From assembly GCF_937468385.1 (NCBI RefSeq), contig NZ_CALBWS010000002.1, positions 117,842 through 181,841 of the forward strand: a stretch of DNA of 64,000 bases, in the 5' to 3' direction. How positions within the stretch are numbered: position 1 is the first letter of the stretch; each line of letters opens with the position of its first letter. This DNA comes from Neobacillus rhizosphaerae (GTDB lineage Bacteria > Bacillota > Bacilli > Bacillales > Cytobacillaceae). Shown piece by piece: positions 53,483 to 62,266 of the stretch. Under the pieces are notes generated by a model that did no database searches, had not been told where the DNA came from, and saw nothing but the letters and a program-made list of their open reading frames with translations. The position numbers were made by a program, and so were the translations under genes.

Positions 53483-54586
53483 ATGATTACATTTGGCATT
53501 ATGACGTTAACTATGGAGAGTGAAAATTCTTATATTAAAGAAATCGCCAGCCTTGCTGAATCGTGCGAGATGGAGGTTTTCCGCTTCCTTCCATCCGATA
53601 TCAATCCACATACGCTTCAGGTAAAAGGGAAAAGGTTTGATTCAAAAGCTCAATGCTGGCTGGAAAGTGAACGGCCAATCCCATCCATCATTTACGATCG
53701 CTGTTTCTACGGAGAGGATGAACATTCCAAACAATGCTTGCCGATTGTCTCTTGGCTGAAGAGCAGAAATGATATTACCTTTTTAGGCTATGGATTGCCT
53801 AATAAACTTGAAATTTATAAAACATTACGGAACACTGGTTTAGTTTCCTATTTACCTGATACTCAATCAGTTTCGGATACAGGCATTATTCTAAAAGAAT
53901 TAGCGACGAAGAAAAAAATTATCTTAAAGCCAATTAATGGATCTGGTGGGTACAGTATTTATTACTTGAAAAAAAACGACAAAACCTTTCATGTGAAAAC
54001 AGAAAAACACAAGAAAATTATTTCACGTATATTTCCAAATGAGGCTAAGCTTCTTCAATGGTTAAAACCGTTAATCAATCAGCGTGACTTTCTGCTGCAG
54101 CCGTATCTAGAACTATCCAATAATGAACTCCAGCCCTTTGATATCCGTGTTCTCCTGCAAAAAAGTGTGCGAGGGGTCTGGGGCGAACTTGGCAGAGGGA
54201 TTCGCATCGGAAGTACTGGGGGCATTCTATCAAACTTAAGTGCAGGAGGGGCCGTCATCGCGTTTACAGATTGGCTATCTTCACTTCCACCTGCAAAGGG
54301 GGAATATATACGCCAAGAATTAGACTACATTCTTACCAACCTCCCTGCCCTCCTTGAAAAGGAATTTATGCCATTGTTTGAGATTGGTGTTGATATTGGT
54401 ATCGCAAAAAACGGATCCATTTGGATTCTTGATGTCAATTCCAAACCGGGAAGAAAGGTACTATTACAAACACGGCCAGATTTGAAGGAGATCATTCACA
54501 TGAAACCGCTGCTTTATGGCAAATACCTTTCCGGAACGGATCCGCAAGAAAGGAAGAACTATTATGAGAAAACATTATCTCATTGA
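53483..54586 (+). CDS. yheC: YheC-type ATP-grasp spore-coat protein (2 of 4)
   Basis: A 367-residue family member lacking the long N-terminal domain of YheD. ATP-grasp motifs are SIIYDRCFYGEDEHS, KIILKPINGSGGYSIYYL, FDIRVLLQKS and EIGVDIGIAKNGSIWILDVNSKPG. AAAGGAG precedes the ATG, seven bases after the first gene. Its end overlaps the next gene by 23 bases. An adenylating ligase-type reaction (carboxyl plus amine) is the usual ATP-grasp chemistry. Confidence 0.9.
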   Translation: MITFGIMTLTMESENSYIKEIASLAESCEMEVFRFLPSDINPHTLQVKGKRFDSKAQCWLESERPIPSIIYDRCFYGEDEHSKQCLPIVSWLKSRNDITFLGYGLPNKLEIYKTLRNTGLVSYLPDTQSVSDTGIILKELATKKKIILKPINGSGGYSIYYLKKNDKTFHVKTEKHKKIISRIFPNEAKLLQWLKPLINQRDFLLQPYLELSNNELQPFDIRVLLQKSVRGVWGELGRGIRIGSTGGILSNLSAGGAVIAFTDWLSSLPPAKGEYIRQELDYILTNLPALLEKEFMPLFEIGVDIGIAKNGSIWILDVNSKPGRKVLLQTRPDLKEIIHMKPLLYGKYLSGTDPQERKNYYEKTLSH

Positions 54587-55928
54587 AGTTACTCAAAATG
54601 ATCAAATGGTTGTGTTCTGTCCCCAGGCTGTCCTTCGGGATAAACAGATAAAAAAAATTGCTTTTGGCTCAAAATCAATTGCTGTTGATTTTTTCCCACA
54701 TCCTGATAAAAATGACCGGATTGTGATAAGCAAGAAAATTCAAGAAGCCATCCAGTTCCCTCATTTTACTATCCCATTACATGCCTTTATCGAAAACCAA
54801 ATTCTTTATATCGGTCCACTCGTAGGTATTTTTACAGCGGGGTTTACTTCCATTCCCCAGCAGCCAGTTGGCGAACGAACATTGTTTTTTTCAAAACTGT
54901 TATCTGTTAATAAACCGGTCGGTGCCTTGGCATTTGTCTTCGGGGAGCAGCATATTGATTGGGAGCAAGGAACGATTGAAGGTTACTTTTTTCATAATCA
55001 GGCTTGGACAACGGTTGAGGTTCCCTTTCCAAATGTGATTTACGACCGCCTGCCCAATCGAAAAAGTGAGAACAACCCAAAATTGATTAAAGTAAGAGAG
55101 CGACTACAAAAAGAATATCTCATTCCATGGTACAATCCCGGTTTTTTCAATAAACTAGATATTTATGAGAGACTTCAGAAAGATCCATCGGTTACTACTT
55201 ACTTGCCGGAGACCCATCCATTTACGTCCTTTTCCATCATGGAAACGATGCTGTCCAAATATGGCCATATTTTTATAAAGCCAAAAAACGGCAGCCTCGG
55301 TTTAGGTGTTCATCAGGTGATTTTTGACAAACAAACAGGCGATTATTATTGTCGATATCAAGACGATGGCTATATTAATCGATTACGAAAATTTGTCAGT
55401 TTAGAACGTTTGTTTCATTCCGTATTTGCTCATCAATCACTAGAAAAAATGTTAGTGCAGCAAGGCATTTCCTTGCTTAGAAATGAAAAGCGTTCCATTG
55501 ATTTTCGTGTCCATACAAATAAGGATGACTATGGAAAATGGCAAGTATCAGCGATTGCCGCGAAAATTGCCGGTCATGGAAGCGTAACTACACATGCACG
55601 AAGTGGTGGTGATATCAAAACAATCGCAGAAATTTTCCCAAAGGAAGAATGTGATTTATATACCGAAAAGCTGATAAGTACTGCACTATTGCTTAGCAAA
55701 TCACTCGACAGAAATATTGAAGGCATTATTGGTGAGATTGGTTTTGATTTAGGTATCGACCGAAACGGAAATGTATGGATCTTTGAAGCTAATTCCAAAC
55801 CAGGCAGATCTATTTTTAGTCATCCTGAATTGAAGGAAGTTGATTTCCTAACACGGAAATTATCAATCGCATTTGCCATTTTTCTAACCGAGCAAGCTTT
55901 ATTACATCCTGAGGAACTGTTCAAATGA
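54564..55928 (+). CDS. YheD-type ATP-grasp protein (3 of 4)
   Basis: A 454-residue YheD-type paralogue. The N-domain ends ILYIGPLVGIFTAGF, then come VIYDRLPNRKSENN, IFIKPKNGSLGLGVHQV, DFRVHTNKDDYGKW and GEIGFDLGIDRNGNVWIFEANSKPG. The ATG at 54564 (MRKHYLIEV) follows AAAGGAAG and overlaps gene 2; starting earlier would add non-homologous residues. The catalytic acidic residues are conserved, so it is probably active. It overlaps gene 4 by four bases. Confidence 0.9.
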   Translation: MRKHYLIEVTQNDQMVVFCPQAVLRDKQIKKIAFGSKSIAVDFFPHPDKNDRIVISKKIQEAIQFPHFTIPLHAFIENQILYIGPLVGIFTAGFTSIPQQPVGERTLFFSKLLSVNKPVGALAFVFGEQHIDWEQGTIEGYFFHNQAWTTVEVPFPNVIYDRLPNRKSENNPKLIKVRERLQKEYLIPWYNPGFFNKLDIYERLQKDPSVTTYLPETHPFTSFSIMETMLSKYGHIFIKPKNGSLGLGVHQVIFDKQTGDYYCRYQDDGYINRLRKFVSLERLFHSVFAHQSLEKMLVQQGISLLRNEKRSIDFRVHTNKDDYGKWQVSAIAAKIAGHGSVTTHARSGGDIKTIAEIFPKEECDLYTEKLISTALLLSKSLDRNIEGIIGEIGFDLGIDRNGNVWIFEANSKPGRSIFSHPELKEVDFLTRKLSIAFAIFLTEQALLHPEELFK

Positions 55929-56965
55929 TAAACAATACGACTGGTCCACTGATTGGGATTTTGACTTCTCGGAAGGAAAATGGTGACATAGCAGGTAACG
56001 GCCCGCTTTTTATTGAATTGCAAAAAAAGCTTATTTCATTAAATGGAGTAAGCTTTGTCTTTACAACTGAAGGAACAACGAAGGATTTCATTATTGGCTA
56101 TACCTTTTCACTTGAGAAAAAATGCTGGATAAAGCGGAAATTTCCCTACCCGAGCCTTGTTTATAATCGAATTCCGTTTCGAAAATCAGAACAAAAGGAA
56201 TCATTCCGACGTTTTATTTCCGTGTTAAGGGACAAAAAAATCCCCTTTTTTAATCCATGTTTTATCGATAAATATGAGCTCTATGAGTTATTAAAAAATC
56301 ATCCGGTGCTACAAAACTTTTTACCGCAAACAATCCTTGTACAGGAAAAAAAGGAATTGTTCTCTTTTCTGAAGAAACATAAAAGCATTTATTTAAAACC
56401 ATCGCAAGCATCTAAAGGAATAGGTATTTTCCGTCTAAAGCTAATGAATCCATCTGCAATTCAACTTCAAGGGGTTGATAATTATGAATCCTATCCATCC
56501 TTTCATCGTTTTTGGGACAGATGGAACAAGGAACTACTTGAGAAAAACTATTTGGCCCAGGAAGAAATTAATTCAGCCGAGTATGAGGGAAACCGCTTCG
56601 ATTTTCGCATTCTTGCCCATGCAGAGGTGGATGGTTATGTTCTAACAGGAGTCGGAATTAGGCAGGCCCAGACTCAAGAGATTACGACACATATACCAAC
56701 CGGAGGGAGACTGCTTCCCTACGAGCTTTTCCAATCTACGGAACATGATCAATTCATTCAAACGGTTGTCCCACATATCGGAGAAGCATTATCGAAACAA
56801 TTTGGTTTTTTTGGCGAGTTTTCTATTGATGCAGGTATAAGTAAAACTGGTCGGTATTCCATTTATGAAGTAAATTCAAAGCCGATGAGTTTTGATGAGA
56901 CAGAGATTGAAGAAAGGAAAATAGAACAGCTTTGCCGCTTATTCCTTCAATTAGCAGATAATTAA
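55925..56965 (+). CDS. YheC-type ATP-grasp protein (4 of 4)
   Basis: A 346-residue paralogue starting MINNTTGPLIGILTSRKENGD at an ATGA overlap with the previous gene. Its ATP-binding loop is diverged (SIYLKPSQASKGIGIFRL, with Ala-Ser where others have Gly-Ser). The last motif is GEFSIDAGISKTGRYSIYEVNSKP, followed by an unusual acidic tail, DETEIEERK. It is the most diverged of the four and may differ in substrate. Confidence 0.88.
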   Translation: MINNTTGPLIGILTSRKENGDIAGNGPLFIELQKKLISLNGVSFVFTTEGTTKDFIIGYTFSLEKKCWIKRKFPYPSLVYNRIPFRKSEQKESFRRFISVLRDKKIPFFNPCFIDKYELYELLKNHPVLQNFLPQTILVQEKKELFSFLKKHKSIYLKPSQASKGIGIFRLKLMNPSAIQLQGVDNYESYPSFHRFWDRWNKELLEKNYLAQEEINSAEYEGNRFDFRILAHAEVDGYVLTGVGIRQAQTQEITTHIPTGGRLLPYELFQSTEHDQFIQTVVPHIGEALSKQFGFFGEFSIDAGISKTGRYSIYEVNSKPMSFDETEIEERKIEQLCRLFLQLADN

Positions 56966-57036
56966 AACTAATATGTGTTTAAATAATTCCCTAAACAAGG
57001 TAATCTAGAGATAGCATGTAAAAGGGGATGTTTACT

Positions 57037-57246
57037 ATGTTGATGCATTTTCAGTTCAAACCATTATTTGAAAATAAAAATATTCCTGGCTGGAACTTTT
57101 CCTTTTACTATAAAAAGCAAAGGTTTACAGGTATCTACCACCAAACGGGAAAAATTGAATTCACAACAAGTACTCCTGAACAAGAAGAAATTGACAAATT
57201 AACAAGCCAAATCCATGAATTAATGCTTTATCACGTCTATGAATAA
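57037..57246 (+). CDS. yheE: YheE-like protein (DUF5342)
   Basis: A 69-residue protein starting MLMHFQFKPLFENKN, with FSFYYKKQRFTGIYHQTGKIEF. It matches B. subtilis YheE in size and position beside yheC/yheD. I chose the ATG at 57037, 9 bases after AAAGGGG; an ATG at 57028 sits on the ribosome site itself. Function unknown. Confidence 0.82.
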   Translation: MLMHFQFKPLFENKNIPGWNFSFYYKKQRFTGIYHQTGKIEFTTSTPEQEEIDKLTSQIHELMLYHVYE

Positions 57247-57323
57247 TTCTGCCTAAACTCCCTATGCATGAAAATTTATCCTTTCCACAAACTAAACATA
57301 GAAATGGGAAAGGATTGATTGTC

Positions 57324-57515
57324 ATGGAAAAGGATAAAGAAAAGGGATCGAATCAAGGCTCAGTTCATGAAGGAAGAGATAAAGCCTATATGGATATTGA
57401 CCGAATGATTAATGAAGGAATGTCCGGTGGTACAGTCCATGCTCGGCATAATTCAACAAATATTGAAGAAGCACATGACCTTACCGAGGAACTACCACCC
57501 TATGAATGTGACTAA
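57324..57515 (+). CDS. Small hydrophilic protein, unknown
   Basis: A 63-residue, highly charged protein with no membrane segment: MEKDKEKGSNQGSVHEG at the start and HDLTEELPPYECD at the end, with one cysteine. The ATG at 57324 follows GGAAAGG at a long spacing. I do not recognise the family. It lies between yheE and a PucR-like regulator and may be spore-related by neighbourhood only. Confidence 0.6.
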   Translation: MEKDKEKGSNQGSVHEGRDKAYMDIDRMINEGMSGGTVHARHNSTNIEEAHDLTEELPPYECD

Positions 57516-57616
57516 TTCAATTCAGAGAAACAACTAGGCTAGCCAACATTCTATAGGCTCAGCCTTTTTAATTGTCACTCGATTACTGGTATAATGTAGT
57601 AGAATTTCTAGGTAGA

Positions 57617-57637
57617 CGGGCGCCTTGCGCTTTTCTT
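57617..57637 (-). repeat. Truncated copy of the AAGCGCCCG-family repeat
   Basis: On the minus strand AAGAAAAGCGCAAGGCGCCC then G, matching the first third of the 38991 copy. It lies 31 bases before the PucR-like gene. Confidence 0.5.
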
Positions 57638-57667
57638 AAAATATTTTGATAATGGGGAAAATGATCG

Positions 57668-58576
57668 ATGCTACGAAAATTATTGTCCATATACGAGAAT
57701 TCCATTTTGTTTCCCAATCAACCAGAGAATCCTTCTGAACAATTGTATATCTTTTGTAACGATGAAGAGAATGAGTGGATTGGCATTCCTAAAACAGACA
57801 TCAGTGAAAAAGAATTAACGCTTTTAAAAACGATCTACAAACTAGTTGAGGTTCAAACATCATTTTACCTATCATCTAAAAGTGGCTGGTCAGAATTTTT
57901 ATTTTTTGATGGTCCTCTTCCACCATATGATTCTGGGACTCATTTCCGCTTTATTCAGTTTCAAATTAGCAGTCATGATGGGAACCAATTCGAAATTGAG
58001 TCTGCTTTAAAAGGCTTCTTTACTGAGGAAGTGACCATCATTTGGGAAAGCAGTAGCCGGGGAATTGTCATAGAAGAGAAGAAACTAATTTCTCTTTCCG
58101 AAGATGAACTAATTTCTATGTCAGAAACATTCGAAAGTGATTTTTATGTGAAAATTTCTTTTTTTATTGGGAAACTCCATCCCTTTTCCCATCAACTACG
58201 CTCACAACTTCTCCGGGAAAAAGAATACTTTACTTTTGGAATTACCAATTTGGGTAACCCGAATATCTTTACATTTGAACGGGTTTTTCCAGCCTATTTA
58301 GCGAATCATTTGCCAGAAGAATTAAAACAAAAAGTCAACCAAGAGGTCATAGAGATATTCCATGATGACCCGGAAATGTTTTCAACCATCAAGTTTTTTT
58401 TAGAAAATAATTTAAATGCAAGTTTGACAGCTAAAAAATTGTATATCCATCGAAACACGCTTCAATATCGCATCGATAAATTTAGTGAAAAAACTGGCAT
58501 TGGATTAAAAGATTTTTACGGAGCCTTTACGGTCTTTTTAGCTTGCCTCTTGTTTGAACAAAATCAGGATATGTAA
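57668..58576 (+). CDS. PucR/CdaR-type transcriptional regulator
   Basis: A 302-residue protein. The C-terminal 60 residues form the PucR-family helix-turn-helix: FLENNLNASLTAKKLYIHRNTLQYRIDKFSEKTGI. The N-terminal 220 residues have no motif I recognise and presumably sense a ligand. It lies 107 bases upstream of msmX and could control it, perhaps through the palindrome in the msmX promoter. That link is inference. Confidence 0.85.
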   Translation: MLRKLLSIYENSILFPNQPENPSEQLYIFCNDEENEWIGIPKTDISEKELTLLKTIYKLVEVQTSFYLSSKSGWSEFLFFDGPLPPYDSGTHFRFIQFQISSHDGNQFEIESALKGFFTEEVTIIWESSSRGIVIEEKKLISLSEDELISMSETFESDFYVKISFFIGKLHPFSHQLRSQLLREKEYFTFGITNLGNPNIFTFERVFPAYLANHLPEELKQKVNQEVIEIFHDDPEMFSTIKFFLENNLNASLTAKKLYIHRNTLQYRIDKFSEKTGIGLKDFYGAFTVFLACLLFEQNQDM

Positions 58577-58635
58577 CAATGTGCCCAAAAAAGCGTTTTC
58601 AGTTTTTGTGCAACCTGTCCATACTTTTTTTCCAT

Positions 58636-58664
58636 CTGACACTGTAAACTAAGTTTACTAAGAT
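58636..58664 (+). promoter_or_regulatory. msmX promoter with palindromic spacer
   Basis: CTGACA at 58636-58641 and TAAGAT at 58659-58664 with 17-base spacing form a sigma-A promoter. The spacer contains the 15-bp palindrome GTAAACT-A-AGTTTAC (58644-58658), a likely operator. Confidence 0.6.
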
Positions 58665-58683
58665 TAACAAGGGGGAAATTCAC

Positions 58684-59784
58684 ATGGCAGAGTTAAAATT
58701 AGATCATATTTATAAAATTTACGATAATAAAGTAACCGCTGTTCAAGATTTCAATTTACATATTGAAGATAAGGAATTTATCGTATTTGTTGGTCCGTCC
58801 GGATGCGGAAAGTCAACGACACTTCGAATGATTGCTGGTCTTGAAGATATTTCAAAAGGTGACTTTTACATTGATGGGAAAAGAGTAAACGATGTCGCAC
58901 CGAAAGACCGCGATATTGCGATGGTTTTCCAAAACTATGCCCTTTACCCACATATGACCGTTTATGATAACATGGCCTTCGGTTTGAAACTGCGTAAATT
59001 TGCCAAAGACGAAATTGATCGTCGGGTAAAGGAAGCGGCAAAAATTCTTGGCTTAGAAGCTTACTTAACTCGTAAACCAAAGGCTCTATCTGGTGGTCAG
59101 CGCCAGCGTGTTGCCTTGGGCCGTGCCATTGTCCGTGACGCTAAGGTATTCTTAATGGACGAACCTTTATCCAATCTTGATGCCAAGCTCCGTGTGCAAA
59201 TGCGCGCCGAGATTGCCAAGCTCCACCGTCGTTTAGATACAACGACCATCTATGTTACTCATGACCAAACTGAAGCAATGACAATGGCAACTCGATTAGT
59301 TGTTATGAAAGACGGTGTCATTCAACAAGTTGGTTCGCCTAAAGAAGTATATGAAAAACCAGAAAATGTGTTTGTCGGCGGCTTTATTGGTTCCCCGGCG
59401 ATGAATTTCTTTAATGGTAAACTTGAAGATGGCAAGTTTGTAATTGGAAAAACATCTGTTGCGGTTCCGGAAGGAAAAATGAAATTCCTTCGTGAGCAAG
59501 GCTATGTCGGAAAGTCCATTATCCTAGGGATTCGTCCAGAAGATATCCATGATGAACCGGTTTTCATTGAAGCGTCTTCCGGAACAAAAATTACCGCTAA
59601 TATTGATGTTGCCGAGTTAACTGGTGCCGAATTAATGATCTACTCTGCTATTGGCGATCAAGATTTTGTCGCTCGACTTGATTCACGTGCCGATGTCAAA
59701 CCAGGTGATAAATTAGACTTAGCCTTTGACTTAAACAAGGCCCACTTCTTTGATACCGATACAGAATTAAGAATCCGTCCGTAA
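58684..59784 (+). CDS. msmX: Multi-sugar ABC transporter ATPase MsmX
   Basis: A 366-residue ATPase that energises several carbohydrate importers. Walker [10 protein letters not shown] is at 38-46, Q-loop [13 protein letters not shown], signature [16 protein letters not shown], Walker [17 protein letters not shown] and H-loop [12 protein letters not shown]-terminal regulatory/TOBE domain has [10 protein letters not shown] and [11 protein letters not shown]. It is nearly colinear with B. subtilis MsmX. No permease genes are adjacent, as expected for a shared ATPase. Confidence 0.95.
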   Translation: MAELKLDHIYKIYDNKVTAVQDFNLHIEDKEFIVFVGPSGCGKSTTLRMIAGLEDISKGDFYIDGKRVNDVAPKDRDIAMVFQNYALYPHMTVYDNMAFGLKLRKFAKDEIDRRVKEAAKILGLEAYLTRKPKALSGGQRQRVALGRAIVRDAKVFLMDEPLSNLDAKLRVQMRAEIAKLHRRLDTTTIYVTHDQTEAMTMATRLVVMKDGVIQQVGSPKEVYEKPENVFVGGFIGSPAMNFFNGKLEDGKFVIGKTSVAVPEGKMKFLREQGYVGKSIILGIRPEDIHDEPVFIEASSGTKITANIDVAELTGAELMIYSAIGDQDFVARLDSRADVKPGDKLDLAFDLNKAHFFDTDTELRIRP

Positions 59785-59803
59785 TACGAAATATAATAAT
59801 TTC

Positions 59804-59838
59804 TAAAGCCTCCGTTTCTAATATATGAGGCTTATTCT
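59804..59838. terminator. Terminator between msmX and the zinc-ribbon gene
   Basis: AAGCCTC/GAGGCTT with a 14-base loop, then ATTCTTTT on the plus strand. It lies between convergent genes and overlaps the end of the minus-strand one. Confidence 0.7.
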
Positions 59839-60074
59839 TTTATCAAAATTACTTCATCTTGATGGCAATTAGGGCAGCTGTATAGGTGCGGACACTTATG
59901 TCCTGATTTCGTATCAGGATAATTGTCCTCCATTTTCATTATATTAATTTCCATATACGGACTATAGTCATCATAAAAATCCATAATCCGGCCGCTTTCC
60001 AACATAGGTTCTCCACAATTGGTACATATTAAATAGACGTCCCGAAAACCATTACAGACTGGGCATACTGACAT
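59832..60074 (-). CDS. Small zinc-ribbon-like protein
   Basis: An 80-residue protein with four Cys pairs or singles arranged as ribbons: CPVCNG, CTNCGEP and, at the end, CPHLYSCPNCHQDE. This strongly suggests zinc binding. I do not recognise the family. The ATG at 60074 follows AAGGGTG. It is convergent with msmX. Confidence 0.7.
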   Translation of the reverse strand: MSVCPVCNGFRDVYLICTNCGEPMLESGRIMDFYDDYSPYMEINIMKMEDNYPDTKSGHKCPHLYSCPNCHQDEVILIKE

Positions 60075-60162
60075 ACACTTCACCCTTTTGATTATTAGAT
60101 ACCTTTAGTTTGTGTTAGTTTACCTGTGGTATGTAATGGAATAAATTACTAATCAATATCAC

Positions 60163-60191
60163 GAATAAGTCTTCAAGATATAATCATAATA
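60163..60191 (+). promoter_or_regulatory. Sigma-G promoter of the SASP gene
   Basis: GAATA at 60163-60167, 17 bases, CATAATA at 60185-60191. This is a full match to forespore sigma-G elements. It implies a leader of nearly 190 bases before the SASP start, long for this gene class. Confidence 0.7.
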
Positions 60192-60332
60192 AAGATTACA
60201 AAGCAATAATTACACACGATGGATGAAACCAATTAAAGTAGTAAGCGGTGCAAGTCAGGATAATCCAGCCAAAAAGAAGATATTTACTAGAGGAAACAAT
60301 CATAATATGGGTTAGGCCAAGGAGGCAATCAT

Positions 60333-60395
60333 ATGGTTCAATTCCATACTGACCCCAAACTTATTAAGAGGAGTGTTTTCAACTATGGCTACTAA
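60333..60395 (+). CDS. Possible 20-residue leader peptide overlapping the SASP start
   Basis: AAGGAGG at 60319-60325 and an ATG 7 bases later form the best ribosome site in the leader. The frame encodes 20 residues beginning MVQFHTDPK and ends at TAA 60393-60395, overlapping the first 11 bases of the SASP gene. It may couple translation or be fortuitous. Confidence 0.35.
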   Translation: MVQFHTDPKLIKRSVFNYGY

Positions 60396-60588
60396 CAACA
60401 ACTCTAATCAACTTGTAGTACCAGGCGTTCAACAAGCACTTGATCAAATGAAGTATGAAATTGCTACAGAATTTGGCGTAACCCTTGGTGCTGATACAAC
60501 TTCACGTGCAAATGGTTCTGTCGGAGGAGAAATTACAAAGCGTCTTGTTCAAATGGCTGAATCCCAACTTGGCGGGTTCCAACGTTAA
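60385..60588 (+). CDS. Alpha/beta-type small acid-soluble spore protein
   Basis: A 67-residue SASP that coats and protects spore DNA. It shows [23 protein letters not shown], the GPR-protease cleavage region around TEFGV, and [22 protein letters not shown]. The ATG at 60385 follows GAGGAG. A B. subtilis counterpart, sspB, lies near yheE, but alpha/beta SASPs are multicopy so no symbol is assigned. It has a sigma-G promoter and a strong terminator. Confidence 0.96.
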   Translation: MATNNNSNQLVVPGVQQALDQMKYEIATEFGVTLGADTTSRANGSVGGEITKRLVQMAESQLGGFQR

Positions 60589-60631
60589 TTTTTAACAAAC
60601 CCACTTATACAACAAATAAATAATATGGCTT

Positions 60632-60660
60632 AGCCCCCTCCTTCAGCGGAGGGGGCTTTC
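60632..60660 (+). terminator. Terminator of the SASP gene
   Basis: A 10-bp perfect stem, AGCCCCCTCC/GGAGGGGGCT, with a 6-base loop, then TTCCTT. Confidence 0.85.
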
Positions 60661-60697
60661 CTTGTCAATAATCCGGATAGTAGGAGAGATGTCTATG

Positions 60698-62077
60698 TTA
60701 AATCATGTTTTCAGGTTTAATCCATTGGTCAAATTGTTCCCTAGTTACAAAGCCGGTTTTAATAGCTGCTTCCTTTAACGTGCTGTTTTCTATAAAAGCC
60801 ATTTTAGCTATTTGTGCCGCTTTTTCATAGCCAATATGGGGATTTAACGCCGTCACCAGCATCAAAGATTGTTCCACATGTCTCTTGATTACTTCTTCGT
60901 TAGCCTCAATACCTACTGCACAATTATTATTAAATGATCGCATTCCATCAGCAAGAAGCCTGATGGATTGGATAAGATTATAAATAATCACTGGTTTATA
61001 TACATTTAACTCAAAATTCCCCTGGCTAGCTGCAAACCCAATAGTTGCGTCATTACCAAAAACTTGGCATACCACCATCGTTAACGCTTCACTTTGCGTT
61101 GGATTTACTTTTCCGGGCATGATAGAGCTTCCGGGCTCATTCGCAGGAATGCTTATTTCGCCAATCCCACTGCGTGGTCCGCTTGCCAGCCAGCGGACAT
61201 CATTAGCCATTTTCATTAAATCAGCTGCTAATGCTTTTAAGGAACCATGGACATAAACAATTTCATCATGACTTGTTAAGGCTTGAAATTTATTTTCTGA
61301 TGACCGAAATGGATAGCCGGTTAAAGTAGAAATTTGCTCAGCTACCTTTGCTCCAAACTGTGGGTCGGCATTGATTCCCGTACCTACTGCAGTACCTCCT
61401 ATGGCCAAATCGAGTAGATATTTGCTTGCTTCAATAATCATTCTTTCATTTTTTTCAAGCATTGCCCTCCAACCGCTTATTTCTTGTCCAACTGTCAGTG
61501 GAGTTGCATCCTGTAAATGTGTTCTCCCTATTTTTACAATGTTTGAAAAAGCTTTCTCTTTTTCAAGCAGCGTGTTTTTAAGAACACGAATGGCAGGAAT
61601 CAGGTCTTCTGCTACTTTTTTATAGGCAGCAATATGCATCGCCGTTGGAAAGGTATCGTTGGAGCTTTGCGACATGTTGACATCATCATTAGGATGGATT
61701 TTTTCTGCACTGCCCTGCTCCTTTAACCATTCGTTTGCCCGGTTGGCAATTACCTCATTTACGTTCATATTGGACTGTGTACCGCTGCCGGTTTGCCAGA
61801 CTGCTAATGGAAAATGTTCGTCAAAATCTCCGCTATGGATTTGATCACACACTTTTATAATGGCCACCATTTTTGCTTCACTTAGTTTTCCTAATTGTTG
61901 ATTGACAATTGCTGCAGATTTTTTAATATAAGCTAGCCCAAATATAAGCTCGAGAGGCATTTTTTCGGTACCAATTTTAAAGTTTTCCTTGCTCCGTTGT
62001 GTTTGTGCCCCCCAATATTTTTCTGATAGGACATGAACTTCACCAAGTGAATCTTTTTCTACTCTAAAATTTCCCAA
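60698..62077 (-). CDS. fumC: Class II fumarate hydratase
   Basis: A 459-residue TCA-cycle enzyme interconverting fumarate and malate. Motifs are [54 protein letters not shown] and the signature [15 protein letters not shown] with the catalytic Ser. Length matches the family (about 462). It is monocistronic; the 3' side lies against the SASP terminator. Confidence 0.96.
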   Translation of the reverse strand: MGNFRVEKDSLGEVHVLSEKYWGAQTQRSKENFKIGTEKMPLELIFGLAYIKKSAAIVNQQLGKLSEAKMVAIIKVCDQIHSGDFDEHFPLAVWQTGSGTQSNMNVNEVIANRANEWLKEQGSAEKIHPNDDVNMSQSSNDTFPTAMHIAAYKKVAEDLIPAIRVLKNTLLEKEKAFSNIVKIGRTHLQDATPLTVGQEISGWRAMLEKNERMIIEASKYLLDLAIGGTAVGTGINADPQFGAKVAEQISTLTGYPFRSSENKFQALTSHDEIVYVHGSLKALAADLMKMANDVRWLASGPRSGIGEISIPANEPGSSIMPGKVNPTQSEALTMVVCQVFGNDATIGFAASQGNFELNVYKPVIIYNLIQSIRLLADGMRSFNNNCAVGIEANEEVIKRHVEQSLMLVTALNPHIGYEKAAQIAKMAFIENSTLKEAAIKTGFVTREQFDQWIKPENMI

Positions 62078-62266
62078 GAGTGTTTCACCTCATTTATTTG
62101 TACTACTTCAATATATATACCCATTTCTAACCATTTTATTAATTCAAAGCGAAAATGGCGATAAAGGCCATTTACTATTTTGGATATATAATAAATTAAG
62201 TCCCAACCTAACATAATAAGGCGGAGTGCCCCAAAGCTGAGCCTGGATATTCAAACCGAGTAAATG
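62078..62266. other. Gap between fumC and the tandem repeats
   Basis: AT-rich fumC promoter side, followed from about 62198 by a segment resembling the one at 50265. No gene seen. Confidence 0.4.
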
